Below are positions 24,645-35,391 of a stretch of 64,000 nucleotides of DNA, piece after piece (positions within the stretch are counted from its first letter, which is position 1; each line of letters starts with the position of its first letter). The translations under genes were made by a program, and so were the position numbers. Under the pieces are notes generated by a model. The model ran no database searches. It was given only the letters and a program-made list of their open reading frames with translations, and was not told the DNA's origin. Origin of the DNA: JBFXIE01 sp050176255. GTDB lineage: Bacteria; Pseudomonadota; Gammaproteobacteria; Burkholderiales; Burkholderiaceae_C. The stretch is taken from NCBI RefSeq assembly GCF_050176255.1, contig NZ_JBFXIE010000007.1, one strand, 5' to 3'.

Positions 24645-25637
24645 ATGAAGAGACGCTCCACCCTCGCCCTGCTGGGCACCGCTGCCCTGGCGGGCGCCGG
24701 CCTGCTGCCCCACGCCGCCCTGGCCCAGGCCGATGGCGCCTGGCCCGCCAAGCCCATCAAGTGGGTCGTGCCGTTCCCGCCGGGTGGCGCCATGGACGTG
24801 ATCGCCCGGACGCTGGGCGAAAAGGCCGGCCGCACGCTGGGCCAGCCTTTCGTGATCGAGAACCGCCCCGGCGCGGGCGGCAATATCGGCGCCGATGCGG
24901 TGGCCAAGTCGCCGGCCGACGGCTACACCATCATGATCACGTCCATCGGCATGGCCACCAACAAGGCGCTGTACCCGCGCCTGAGCTATGACCCGCAAAA
25001 AGACTTCGCGCCCGTCAGCCTGCTGGCCGTCGTGCCCAATGTGCTGGTGGTGAACGCCTCCAAGACGGCCGACAAGTCGGTGGCCGACGTGATCGCCCGC
25101 GCCAAGCGCGACCCGGGCAAGCTCACCTACGCCTCGGCCGGCAACGGCACCTCCATCCATCTGGCGGGCGAGGTGTTTGCCTCCATGGCCGGGCTGGACC
25201 TGCTGCACGTGCCCTACAAGGGCAGCGGCCCGGCGGTGACCGACATGCTGGGCGGCCAGGTGGACCTGATGTTTGACAGCATCACCTCGGCGCGCCCGCA
25301 CATCCAGGCGGGCAAGCTGCGCGCCCTGGGCGTGACCAGCGCCAAGCGCTCGGCCACGCTGCCCGACGTGCCCACCATCGCCGAGGCCGGCGTGCCGGGT
25401 TATGAAGTCTCGCCCTGGTTTGCCGTGTTCGCGCCCGCGGGCACGCCGCAGGCCATCGTGGCCAAGATCAATGCCGCGCTCATCGACGCCATGAAGCAGC
25501 CCGACACCCTGGCCAAGTTCGAGACGATTGGCGCCGAGCCCATCGGCAGCACGCCGCAGCAGCTGGCCACGCACCTGGACAAGGAGCTGGCCCGCTGGGG
25601 CAAGCTGATCAAGGAGCGCAACATCCGCATGGATTGA
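24645..25637 (+). CDS. Bug-family (TctC-like) periplasmic solute receptor 3
   Basis: Periplasmic receptor, 330 aa, with a signal peptide (KRRSTLALLGTAALAGAG...ALAQA) and the family marks WVVPFPPGGAMDVIAR, NRPGAGGNIGADAVA, YASAGNGTSIHLAGEVF and VPYKGSGPAVTDMLGGQ. It stands alone between a LysR gene and metH with no membrane subunit. A terminator-like hairpin follows. The LysR regulator upstream may or may not control it. Confidence 0.92.
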   Translation: MKRRSTLALLGTAALAGAGLLPHAALAQADGAWPAKPIKWVVPFPPGGAMDVIARTLGEKAGRTLGQPFVIENRPGAGGNIGADAVAKSPADGYTIMITSIGMATNKALYPRLSYDPQKDFAPVSLLAVVPNVLVVNASKTADKSVADVIARAKRDPGKLTYASAGNGTSIHLAGEVFASMAGLDLLHVPYKGSGPAVTDMLGGQVDLMFDSITSARPHIQAGKLRALGVTSAKRSATLPDVPTIAEAGVPGYEVSPWFAVFAPAGTPQAIVAKINAALIDAMKQPDTLAKFETIGAEPIGSTPQQLATHLDKELARWGKLIKERNIRMD

Positions 25638-25659
25638 GCCTGACCGGCCATCGACCACT

Positions 25660-25703
25660 GAGCTTGCGGCGCTTGTCGTGCAAGGGCTGGAAGCTCTTTT
25701 TTT
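25660..25703 (+). terminator. Hairpin with T-tract after receptor 3 (degenerate repeat, copy 6)
   Basis: GAGCTTGCGGCGCTTG and CAAGGGCTGGAAGCTC form an imperfect stem followed by seven T residues. The position, just past the receptor stop, suggests a terminator. The CGGCGCTTG...AAGCTC layout resembles a decayed member of the AGCGCTT repeat family. Confidence 0.5.
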
Positions 25704-25801
25704 GATTGCGCGGGCGGGCACTTTGTGATGCTGCAGCGGGCGTGCAGCCATGCCCCGGGGCTGCGTCTTCCCGCGTGGCGCGGCCGGGTTCCGCCGGCAA
25801 G

Positions 25802-25807
25802 TAAAAT
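25802..25807 (+). promoter_or_regulatory. Candidate -10 element for the metH transcript
   Basis: TAAAAT at 25802-25807 would place the transcription start at about 25813, which is the first base of the riboswitch. The -35 region is not recognisable. Confidence 0.4.
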
Positions 25808-25812
25808 CGCGC

Positions 25813-25888
25813 CTTCCCAAGGAGCGTTGCAGCGGGCGTGTGACTGCCCGTCAGGCTTGGGCATTCGCAAAACCAACGACGCTCGCCT
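25813..25888 (+). promoter_or_regulatory. S-adenosylhomocysteine (SAH) riboswitch
   Basis: The conserved SAH aptamer layout is present: CTTCCCAAGGAGCGTTGCAG opening, a GGGC...GCCC inner stem, the TCAGGCTTGGG return strand closing the first stem, and the downstream AACGACGCTCGCC that pairs with GAGCGTT to form the pseudoknot. SAH riboswitches in betaproteobacteria sit before ahcY and metH and raise expression when SAH accumulates. It ends 28 bases before the metH start, so it may act on translation or early elongation. Confidence 0.85.
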
Positions 25889-25916
25889 GCCGCATCCCCA
25901 TAGCCACAGGTGAGCC

Positions 25917-28658
<2,742 letters not shown>

Positions 28659-28745
28659 TTGCCATCGGCGTGACCGCAGCCGGCGCGTGCCGGGCCGCCG
28701 CGCCCCCACCGCCGTGGACTACCGCCTGCGCGGCGTGTGCGTTGC

Positions 28746-29342
28746 TTACGCGACGGGTTTGGCGCCCGGCCCGGCGCCCGACGGCGCGTCCGAGTTCCTG
28801 CCCGGCTGTCCGCCCGGCCCGGGGGCGGCCAGGTCCAGCTGCATCACGATCATGTTGACCAGCGTGCTCACCGAAGGCCGGCCGGTCTCGATGACGTAGT
28901 GCGCCGCGTCGCGGTACAGCGGATCGCGGGTGCGGTAGAGGTCGCGCAGTCGCGCCAGCGGGTCGGCCACCTGCAGCAGCGGGCGGGCGCGGTCGTGCTT
29001 GACGCGCTTGAAGATGTCTTCGGGCGAGGCGCGCAGGTACATCACATGGGGAAAGCCGCGGCGCAGGGCGGCGCGGTTGTCCTCGCGCAGCACGGCGCCG
29101 CCGCCGGTGGACAGCACCATGCCGCCCGGGGTGTCGGCCAGCTCGGACAGCAGCGCGGCCTCGTGGTCGCGGAAGGCGGGTTCTCCGTGCTGTTCAAAGT
29201 AGGCCCGAATGCTGGTGCCCAGACGCTGCTCCAGCCGCTGGTCCAGATCCACAAAGGGCAGTCCCAGGCGGCGGGCGAGCTGGCGGCCGACGGTGGACTT
29301 GCCCGAGCCTGGCATGCCAACCAGGGCGCAACGCGTGTGCAT
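28746..29342 (-). CDS. aroK: Shikimate kinase
   Basis: Shikimate kinase, 198 aa, phosphorylating shikimate in aromatic amino-acid synthesis. Walker A GMPGSGKST is at residues 9-17, the shikimate-binding DLD and RDHE follow, then STGGGAVLRE, and the lid has RARPLL. I took ATG 29342, because the kinase fold begins there; the frame stays open to 29444. The last 25 residues are a Gly/Pro-rich tail not needed for the fold. In many betaproteobacteria aroK is paired with aroB, which is not seen here. It converges on metH. Confidence 0.9.
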   Translation of the reverse strand: MHTRCALVGMPGSGKSTVGRQLARRLGLPFVDLDQRLEQRLGTSIRAYFEQHGEPAFRDHEAALLSELADTPGGMVLSTGGGAVLREDNRAALRRGFPHVMYLRASPEDIFKRVKHDRARPLLQVADPLARLRDLYRTRDPLYRDAAHYVIETGRPSVSTLVNMIVMQLDLAAPGPGGQPGRNSDAPSGAGPGAKPVA

Positions 29343-29459
29343 GCTTGAGTGTGAGTTGTGTGGTGAAGGACGGCGAGTGTAAGGCGGCCCACGCGGTTTC
29401 ACGCGCTGAAGGAGCGCTGGAAAGCCGCCACCTGCGCCTGACACCGGCGCCCACCGCCG

Positions 29460-30449
29460 TCAGTCCACCATGATCTTTTGCTCTTTGATCAGCGTGGACA
29501 GCAGCTTGCCCTCGTTGGCCAGCAGGGTCTTGAATTCTGCGGTCTCCAGCGGCGCCGGCTCGGCGCCCAGGTCGCCATAGCGGGTTTTGGTGGTGGGCAG
29601 GGCCAGGGCCTTGGCCAGTTCGCGGTTCATGCGGGCGATGATTTCTGGGGGCGTGTTCCTGGGCGCCCACATGCCGAACCAGATGTCCAGGTTGGCATCC
29701 TTGAAGCCTTGCTCGCCCACGGTGGGCACGTCGGGGAAGAAGGGCGAGCGCTTGGCGCTGACCACGCCCAGCAGCTTGACCTTGCCGGTGCGGATGTGCG
29801 GGAAGGCGATGCCGGGGTCGCAGACAAAGTCGGCCTGCCCGGCCATCACATCCTGCAGCGCAGGCGCCGCGCCGCGGTAGGGGATGTGCGTGACGAAGGT
29901 GCCGGTGGACAGCTTGAACAGTTCGCACGCCAGGTGCGGCGGCGTGCCGGCGCCAGCCGAGGCGTACGACAGCTTGCCGGGTCGCGCCTTGGCCAGCGCC
30001 ACCAGATCGCGCGCGTCCTTGCCTTCAAACTGCGGCTTGGCCACCAGGTACATCTGCGTCTTGCCCACGCCGCCCACGGGTGCCAGATCGCGCGAGGGCA
30101 GGATGCTGGACTTGAACAGCGAGGGGTTGGCCGTCTCCACCGAGGTGGGGGCAATCAGGAAGGTGTAGCCGTCGGGGTTGGCGCGGATCACCTCCGCGGC
30201 GGCGATGTTGCCGCTGGCGCCGGGCTTGTTGTCGATGACCACGGACTGGCCGATGGACTCGCCAATCGCCTGCGAAACGATGCGTGCCATCACGTCGGTG
30301 CTGCCGCCGGGGGCAAAACCGACCACGATGCGAATGGGCTTGCTGCTGGGCCAGGCCTGCGCCTGTGCGGCGGCGGCGACGCCGGCGGCGCACAGGGTCA
30401 GGGCGGCCCGCGCCAGGCTGCGGCGGGTCAGAGAGAGAGAAAAGGTCAT
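29460..30449 (-). CDS. Bug-family (TctC-like) receptor 4, in the cyclohexanecarboxylate operon
   Basis: Periplasmic receptor of 329 aa with a signal peptide (TRRSLARAALTLCAAGVAAA, AQA cleavage) and family marks RIVVGFAPGGSTDVMAR, NKPGASGNIAAAEVI, YASAGAGTPPHLACELF and IPYRGAAPALQDVMAGQ. GGAG precedes ATG 30449. It lies 88 bases downstream of the CoA ligase gene on the same strand, so it is probably the last gene of the bad/ali operon and captures cyclohexanecarboxylate or a related acid. The ligand is inferred from the neighbours only. Confidence 0.9.
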   Translation of the reverse strand: MTFSLSLTRRSLARAALTLCAAGVAAAAQAQAWPSSKPIRIVVGFAPGGSTDVMARIVSQAIGESIGQSVVIDNKPGASGNIAAAEVIRANPDGYTFLIAPTSVETANPSLFKSSILPSRDLAPVGGVGKTQMYLVAKPQFEGKDARDLVALAKARPGKLSYASAGAGTPPHLACELFKLSTGTFVTHIPYRGAAPALQDVMAGQADFVCDPGIAFPHIRTGKVKLLGVVSAKRSPFFPDVPTVGEQGFKDANLDIWFGMWAPRNTPPEIIARMNRELAKALALPTTKTRYGDLGAEPAPLETAEFKTLLANEGKLLSTLIKEQKIMVD

Positions 30450-30537
30450 GGTGCTGTCTCCGTTGTGGTTGTTAAAAATCACCATTGGCCTGCGCCCGGC
30501 CCGTAGGCCGGACGCAGGCGGTTGTGCCCTCGGCCGC

Positions 30538-32181
30538 TTACGCGGCGCTCTCGCGCATCATTTCGCGCAGACGGAACTTCTGAATCTTGCCGGACGGGGT
30601 GGAGGGCAGGTCGTCGCGCACCACCAGCTTTTCGGGGATGTATTGCAGCGCCACTTTCTGTGCCTTCAAGAACTCCACCATGCCGGCCAGGTCGATGGTC
30701 TGGCCGGGTTTGGGCACCACCACGGCGCAGGCGCGCTCGCCCAGGCGCTCGTCCGGTATGGCGACGATGGCCGCCAGCGCGACGGCCGGGTGGCGGTAGA
30801 GCAGCGACTCGATCTCGACCACCGGGATGTTTTCGCCGCCGCGGATGATCACGTCTTTGCTGCGGCCGGTGATGCGCAGGTAGCCGCGCTCGTCGATGTA
30901 GGCCAGATCGCCGGTGTCAAACCAGTCGTCGGCATCGGTGCCGTTGAGGTGTGCGCGGTGCAGGTAGCCGCCAAAGTTGGAGCACGAGCGCAGGTACAGC
31001 TTGCCCGGCTGGCCGGGGGGCAGCGGGCGGCCGTCCACATCCAGCACCTTGATCTCGACGCCCGGCAGCGGGCAGCCGTCGGTGTGGATGGAGCGCTCGT
31101 CGTCGTCCTCCAGGCAGGTGGTGGTGACGGCGCCGTTTTCGGTCATGCCCCAGGCCGAGACGACCTTGGCGCCCAGTGCCTGGCGCGCCTGCTCGACCAG
31201 CGGGCCCGGAATGGGCGCGCCCGCGCACAAAAAGGTGCGCAGCGTGGGCACGCCCTGGCCGGTCTCGGCCACGGCGCGGGCCAGGTCGGTCAGGAAGGGC
31301 GTGGAGGCCATGGTGAAGGTCACGCCTTCGCTCTGGATCAGCGCAATGGCCTTCTTCGGGTCCCAGATGTCCTGCAGCACCGCGCTGCACTGGAGCAGGA
31401 TGGGCATCATCAGGCCGTACATGAAGCCGGTCTGGTGCGCCATGGGCGAGGCCATCAGCACCACGCTGTCGCTGTCCAGCCGCATGCGCTGGGCGTAGGG
31501 CACGATGTTGGCCATCACGGTGTTGGCCGAGTGCATCACGCCCTTGGGCTCGCCGGTGGTGCCCGAGGTGTAGATCAGTTGCGTGATGTCGTCGGGGCCG
31601 GGCCGGTGGGCGGTGAGGATGTCCTGCGCGTCGGCCTCTTTCTCCCACTCTGGGCCGCTGAGCAGGGCCTCGAAGCTGTTCTCGCCGCTGCCGCCCGCGG
31701 TAATCACATGCTGGAGGTGCGGCAGGCTGGGCTGCAGCGCGGTGATCATTTTTTCAAAATCGAAATTGCGGAACACCTTGGGCGCAATGATGACCTTGGA
31801 TTCGCCGTGCTGCAGCATGAAGGACAGCTCGCGCTCGCGGAAGATGTGCATCAGCGGGTTGATCACCGCGCCGATGCGCGAGCAGGCCAGGTAGGTCAGG
31901 GTGAACTGCCACCAGTTGGGCAGCTGGCACGACACGATGTCGTTCTTGCCCACGCCCAAACGCGCAAGGCCGACCGCAATGCGATCGGCCATCTGGCCCA
32001 GCTCGCGGTACGTGAAGCGTTTGACTTCGCCGCTCTCCACCTGCACGGCCGTCAGCGCCAGCTTGTCGGGGCAGGCGGCCACGCAGGCGTCCAGCGCATC
32101 GTTGATGGTGCGGTCGTGCCACAGGCCCTGTGCCACCATGGCGGCGCGGCGGGGGGGCAGCAATACGGCGTCAAATTTCAT
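30538..32181 (-). CDS. aliA: Cyclohexanecarboxylate-CoA ligase (AMP-forming), AliA-like
   Basis: Acyl-adenylate-forming ligase of 547 aa. The P-loop YTSGTTGEPKGVMHS (about 209-223), the adenylate motif WGMTENGAVTT, the DTGDLAYIDERGYLRITGRSK hinge region and the C-terminal catalytic Lys in PSTPSGKIQKF are all present. It would activate the ring acid with ATP and CoA. The assignment to AliA rests on the neighbours BadH, BadI and AliB, which form the rest of the Rhodopseudomonas palustris pathway; other ring or branched acids are possible. AGGAG lies seven bases before ATG 32181. Confidence 0.8.
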   Translation of the reverse strand: MKFDAVLLPPRRAAMVAQGLWHDRTINDALDACVAACPDKLALTAVQVESGEVKRFTYRELGQMADRIAVGLARLGVGKNDIVSCQLPNWWQFTLTYLACSRIGAVINPLMHIFRERELSFMLQHGESKVIIAPKVFRNFDFEKMITALQPSLPHLQHVITAGGSGENSFEALLSGPEWEKEADAQDILTAHRPGPDDITQLIYTSGTTGEPKGVMHSANTVMANIVPYAQRMRLDSDSVVLMASPMAHQTGFMYGLMMPILLQCSAVLQDIWDPKKAIALIQSEGVTFTMASTPFLTDLARAVAETGQGVPTLRTFLCAGAPIPGPLVEQARQALGAKVVSAWGMTENGAVTTTCLEDDDERSIHTDGCPLPGVEIKVLDVDGRPLPPGQPGKLYLRSCSNFGGYLHRAHLNGTDADDWFDTGDLAYIDERGYLRITGRSKDVIIRGGENIPVVEIESLLYRHPAVALAAIVAIPDERLGERACAVVVPKPGQTIDLAGMVEFLKAQKVALQYIPEKLVVRDDLPSTPSGKIQKFRLREMMRESAA

Positions 32182-32250
32182 GTCTTGTCTCCTGGTGTGA
32201 TCCGCCGCCTTGCTGTGGTTTGGCGGCGGTGTGTTGTGGTGGGCTGGATG

Positions 32251-33411
32251 TCAGGCGGGCACAAACTGGCGGCCGGCGCGGGTGCGGGCAATGATGGTTT
32301 TCATGATCTGCGCTGTGCCGTCACCGATCTGAAAGCCCAGCACATCGCGCAGGCGCTGCTCCATCAGGCCGCGGTCGTAGCCGCCGTGGCCGTAGCACAG
32401 CAGGCACTGGTGGATCACGTCGTAGGCCAGCTTGGGGCCCCACCACTTGGCCATGCCGGCCTCGGCGGTGTGCGGCAGGCCCTTGTCTTTGAGCCACAGG
32501 CCCTGCAGGCACAGCAGGCGGGCGCCTTCCACTTCGGTGTCGAACTGCGCCAGCGGGTGCGTCACGCCCTGGAAGGCGGCCAGCGGCTGGCCAAAGGCCT
32601 CGCGCTGGGTGATGTACTCCCAGGTTTCTTCCAGGGCCACACGGGCCACGGCCAGGCACTGCAGGCCAATCAGCGAGCGCGAGAAGTCAAAGCCGTGCAT
32701 CACCTGCACAAAGCCCTTGTTCTCCTCGCCCAGGCGGTGGCTGACGGGCACGCGCACGTTCTCAAAGAAGATGGAGCCGCGGCCAATGGCGCGCTGGCCG
32801 TGGCAGTCAAAGCGGTTGGTGGTGATGCCGGGGGTGTCCATGGGCACCAGCAGCGCAGTCACGCCGTGGGCCTTGGATTCGGGCGTGCCGGTGCGGCCAA
32901 ACACCACCGCAATGTCGGCCTGGTCGGCGGCAGAGATGGAGGTTTTCTCGCCGTTGATGACGTAGAAATCGCCATCGCGCTCGACGCGCAGGCGCAGGTT
33001 GGCGGCGTCCGAGCCACCGCGCGGCTCGGTCAGCGCGATGCAGCAGATGGCTTCACCGGCGGTGAGCTTTTTCAGCCAGGGCGCCACCACCTCGGGGTTG
33101 CCGTACTTGGACAAAATTTGTCCGTTGAGCGAGGCCAGCAGGTTCAGGTACGAGAAGCTCAGGTCCGCACGGGCGATTTCTTCATGGATCACGCCTGCGG
33201 CCAGGCAGCCCATGCCCAGGCCGCCAAATTCCTCGGGCAGTTCGGGGCAGATAAAGCCCAGGCTGCCCATTTCGCGCAGCAGCTCGCGGTTCAGGTCGCG
33301 GGTCTTGTCGCGCTCCAGAAAGCCGGGGGCCACGCGTTCGGTAGCAAAACGGCGGGCGGTCTCGGCCAGCGCCTGCAGGTCTTCGTCGATGTAGGGATTG
33401 GGGTTCATCAT
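32251..33411 (-). CDS. aliB: Cyclohexanecarboxyl-CoA dehydrogenase, AliB-like
   Basis: Acyl-CoA dehydrogenase of 386 aa that would form cyclohex-1-ene-carboxyl-CoA. LTEPRGGSDAANLR gives the FAD motif; the C-terminal signature reads VLGFQIGDGTAQIMK, so Asp replaces the usual catalytic Glu of YEGT, a feature I associate with cyclohexanecarboxyl-CoA type dehydrogenases. GHGGYDRGLMEQRLRDVLG is also typical of this group. ATG 33411 was taken; the frame opens upstream only through TTG at 33423. A 241-base gap to badI holds an unexplained remnant and a hairpin. Confidence 0.8.
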   Translation of the reverse strand: MMNPNPYIDEDLQALAETARRFATERVAPGFLERDKTRDLNRELLREMGSLGFICPELPEEFGGLGMGCLAAGVIHEEIARADLSFSYLNLLASLNGQILSKYGNPEVVAPWLKKLTAGEAICCIALTEPRGGSDAANLRLRVERDGDFYVINGEKTSISAADQADIAVVFGRTGTPESKAHGVTALLVPMDTPGITTNRFDCHGQRAIGRGSIFFENVRVPVSHRLGEENKGFVQVMHGFDFSRSLIGLQCLAVARVALEETWEYITQREAFGQPLAAFQGVTHPLAQFDTEVEGARLLCLQGLWLKDKGLPHTAEAGMAKWWGPKLAYDVIHQCLLCYGHGGYDRGLMEQRLRDVLGFQIGDGTAQIMKTIIARTRAGRQFVPA

Positions 33412-33419
33412 GGTGCTGC

Positions 33420-33530
33420 TCAAGGGTTTGTCATCTTCATGTTGCGCGTGCGCGGCGGGTCATCGACCAGCACCACCTTGGCCCCCACGGGTTTGCCCCG
33501 GCGCCAAAGCCTGGCCGCAGTGGCGTGTGT
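33420..33530 (-). pseudogene. Coding-like remnant between badI and aliB
   Basis: On the minus strand an open stretch of 36 codons without a start ends at a TGA at 33422-33420, just before aliB. It reads like a protein C-terminus (RRGKPVGAKVVLVDD, then PPRTRNMKMTNP). It could be what is left of a deleted operon gene. No family recognised, and the length allows chance. Confidence 0.25.
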
Positions 33531-33552
33531 TCAGGGCCTCAAGCCTTCGACC

Positions 33553-33614
33553 TCCCCAAAAAAGCGCGTACGTATCGCTGTCGGGCTGCCAGACTGCCTC
33601 GGACGCTTTGGGGA
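33553..33614. promoter_or_regulatory. Stem-loop in the badI-aliB gap
   Basis: TCCCCAAA (33553-33560) with GCG following, and CGCTTTGGGGA (33604-33614), can pair around a 37-base loop with a three-base bulge. It lies inside the operon and might be an mRNA processing or attenuation site. Confidence 0.3.
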
Positions 33615-33652
33615 AATCGACTGGCATGGCGGGTACTTCTGCCAGCGCAGGC

Positions 33653-34435
33653 TTACTTGGCGTACTTGCGGAACTCGGGCTTGCGCTTTTCTTTCAGCGC
33701 ATTCACGCCTTCGCGCGACTCTTCGGTGTCGTAGTACAGCTTGAGCGCGTACATGCCCAGGCCCGCAATGCCGGCCTGGTGCGCGGTGTCGGCATTGAAG
33801 CTGCGCTTGGCAATGGCCAGCGCGGTGGGGCTGCGCTCGCACAGTTCTTCACCGATCTTTTGCACTTCGGCGTCGAGCTGGTCGTGCGGCACGCAGAAGT
33901 TGGCCAGACCCATGGCCACGGCTTCGGCGCCGCTGTAGCGGCGGTTCAGGTACCAGATTTCGCGCGCCTTTTTCTCGCCGACCACGCGGGCCAGAAAGGC
34001 GGTGCCGTAGCCGGGGTCGACCGAGCCCATCTTGGGCCCCACCTGGCCGAACTGCGCCTTGTCCGAGCAAATCGTCAGGTCGCAAATGGTGGCCAGCACG
34101 TTGCCGCCGCCAATCGCAAAGCCCTGCACGCGGGCAATCACGGGCTTGGGCACGTCGCGAATCGCCGTGTGCAGCTCCTCCATGGGCAGGCCGATGGTGC
34201 CGCGGCCGTCGTAGTTGCCGCTGTGGGCGGACTGGTCGCCGCCGGTGCAAAACGCCCGGTCGCCGGCGCCGGCCAGCACGATGGCGCCCACGTCGCGGTC
34301 GTATCCGGCCTTGTTCAGCGCGCGGATGATCTCGTCGCAGGTCTGGCCGCGAAAGGCGTTCATCTTCTCGGGGCGGTTGATGGTGATCCAGGCCACGCCG
34401 TTGCGCACTTCGTACAGGATGTCTTCAAAGTTCAT
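33653..34435 (-). CDS. badI: 2-Ketocyclohexanecarboxyl-CoA hydrolase
   Basis: Crotonase-fold ring-opening hydrolase of 260 aa, matching BadI of Rhodopseudomonas palustris in length and in long stretches as I remember it (KMNAFRGQTCDEIIRAL, DRAFCTGGDQSAHSGNYDGR, GQVGPKMGSVDPGYGTAFLA, LYYDTEESREGVNALKEKRK). It cleaves the ring of 2-oxocyclohexanecarboxyl-CoA to pimelyl-CoA, chemistry related to MenB. It follows badH by 44 bases in the same direction. This is the gene that anchors the pathway call. Confidence 0.88.
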   Translation of the reverse strand: MNFEDILYEVRNGVAWITINRPEKMNAFRGQTCDEIIRALNKAGYDRDVGAIVLAGAGDRAFCTGGDQSAHSGNYDGRGTIGLPMEELHTAIRDVPKPVIARVQGFAIGGGNVLATICDLTICSDKAQFGQVGPKMGSVDPGYGTAFLARVVGEKKAREIWYLNRRYSGAEAVAMGLANFCVPHDQLDAEVQKIGEELCERSPTALAIAKRSFNADTAHQAGIAGLGMYALKLYYDTEESREGVNALKEKRKPEFRKYAK

Positions 34436-34479
34436 AGTGTTCTTTCGGGGGTTGCGTGAGACGAAAGTAAGCCGCGCGA

Positions 34480-35247
34480 TCAGCCGTGCATGGTCAGGCC
34501 ACCGGAAACGCTGATCACCTGGCCGGTGATGAAGCCCGCGTCGTCGCTGCCAAAAAAGGCAATGGCGCTGGCCAGGTCGTCGGGCTGGCCCAGGCGGCCC
34601 AGCGGAATGGCGCTGCGGAAGGCTTCGATCAGCTTGGCGGGGTCGCGCGCGCCCTCGGCCACACCGGCCAGCAGGGCGGTGTCGGTGGGGCCGGGGCAGA
34701 CCACGTTGACGGTGATGCTCTGGCGGGCGTGCTCGCGCGCCAGGGTCTTGGACAGGGCCACCAGGCCGCCCTTGCAGGCGGAATAGACCGCTTCGCCCGA
34801 CGAGCCGCCGCGCGCCGCATCAGACGCCACGTTGACGATGCGGCCGTACTTGCGTTCGGCCATGCCGGGCAGCACCGCGTGCAGCATGTGCAGCGCGCCG
34901 GTCAGGTTGATGGCGATGAGCTTGTCCCACTCGGCCGGCTCGGTCTTGACGAAGGGCTTGAAGATGTCCCAGCCGGCGTTGTTGACCAGCACGGCAATCG
35001 GGCCCAGCTGCGCCTCGGCGGCAGCCACGGCGGCATCTACCTGGGCGCGGTCGGTGATGTTGCAGGCAAAGGCCGCTGCCTGACCGCCTTGGGCGCGGAT
35101 GTCTGCGGCCACTTTTTCAGCGGCTTCGAGATTCATGTCGAACACCGCAACCCTGGCGCCTTCCTGCGCAAAACGGCGGCAGGTGGCACCGCCGATGCCG
35201 CCGCCGCCGCCGGTCACGATCACTGTCTTGCCGTTCAATCCTTGCAT
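34480..35247 (-). CDS. badH: 2-Hydroxycyclohexanecarboxyl-CoA dehydrogenase
   Basis: SDR dehydrogenase of 255 aa. TGGGGGIGGATCRRFAQEGA is the NAD motif, NNAGWDIFKPFVKTEP and YSACKGG supply the catalytic Tyr and Lys, and the tail GQVISVSGGLTMHG is typical for this type. It oxidises the 2-hydroxy intermediate to the 2-oxo thioester cleaved by BadI. AAGGAA lies six bases before ATG 35247. It is the first gene of the leftward operon, facing badR over a 144-base promoter region. Confidence 0.85.
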   Translation of the reverse strand: MQGLNGKTVIVTGGGGGIGGATCRRFAQEGARVAVFDMNLEAAEKVAADIRAQGGQAAAFACNITDRAQVDAAVAAAEAQLGPIAVLVNNAGWDIFKPFVKTEPAEWDKLIAINLTGALHMLHAVLPGMAERKYGRIVNVASDAARGGSSGEAVYSACKGGLVALSKTLAREHARQSITVNVVCPGPTDTALLAGVAEGARDPAKLIEAFRSAIPLGRLGQPDDLASAIAFFGSDDAGFITGQVISVSGGLTMHG

Positions 35248-35320
35248 GATTTTTTCCTTGGGTGTGTGGTTTCAGTGCGGGTCGGTATGCTGTTGGTCGC
35301 ATGGCCGTGCAGGGCGTCAT

Positions 35321-35342
35321 ATACGTCAACACATTGACTTAT
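35321..35342. promoter_or_regulatory. Candidate BadR (MarR) operator
   Basis: ATACGTCAA-CACA-TTGACTTAT is a 22-base inverted repeat with 8 of 9 arm positions matching, 74 bases before badH and 50 before badR. MarR regulators bind palindromes of this size, and BadR represses the bad genes in R. palustris. The TATATT next to it could be part of the badR promoter. Confidence 0.6.
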
Positions 35343-35391
35343 ATTAGGGTTCTGCAGATCGCGGCGCAAGTAGAAAACACCAGGAAAAATA

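Noticed and set aside
25728..25845. Repeat of TGCAGCGGGCGTG before and inside the riboswitch as a tandem aptamer
   Set aside because: Only 13 bases are shared; the upstream piece lacks the other conserved aptamer parts.
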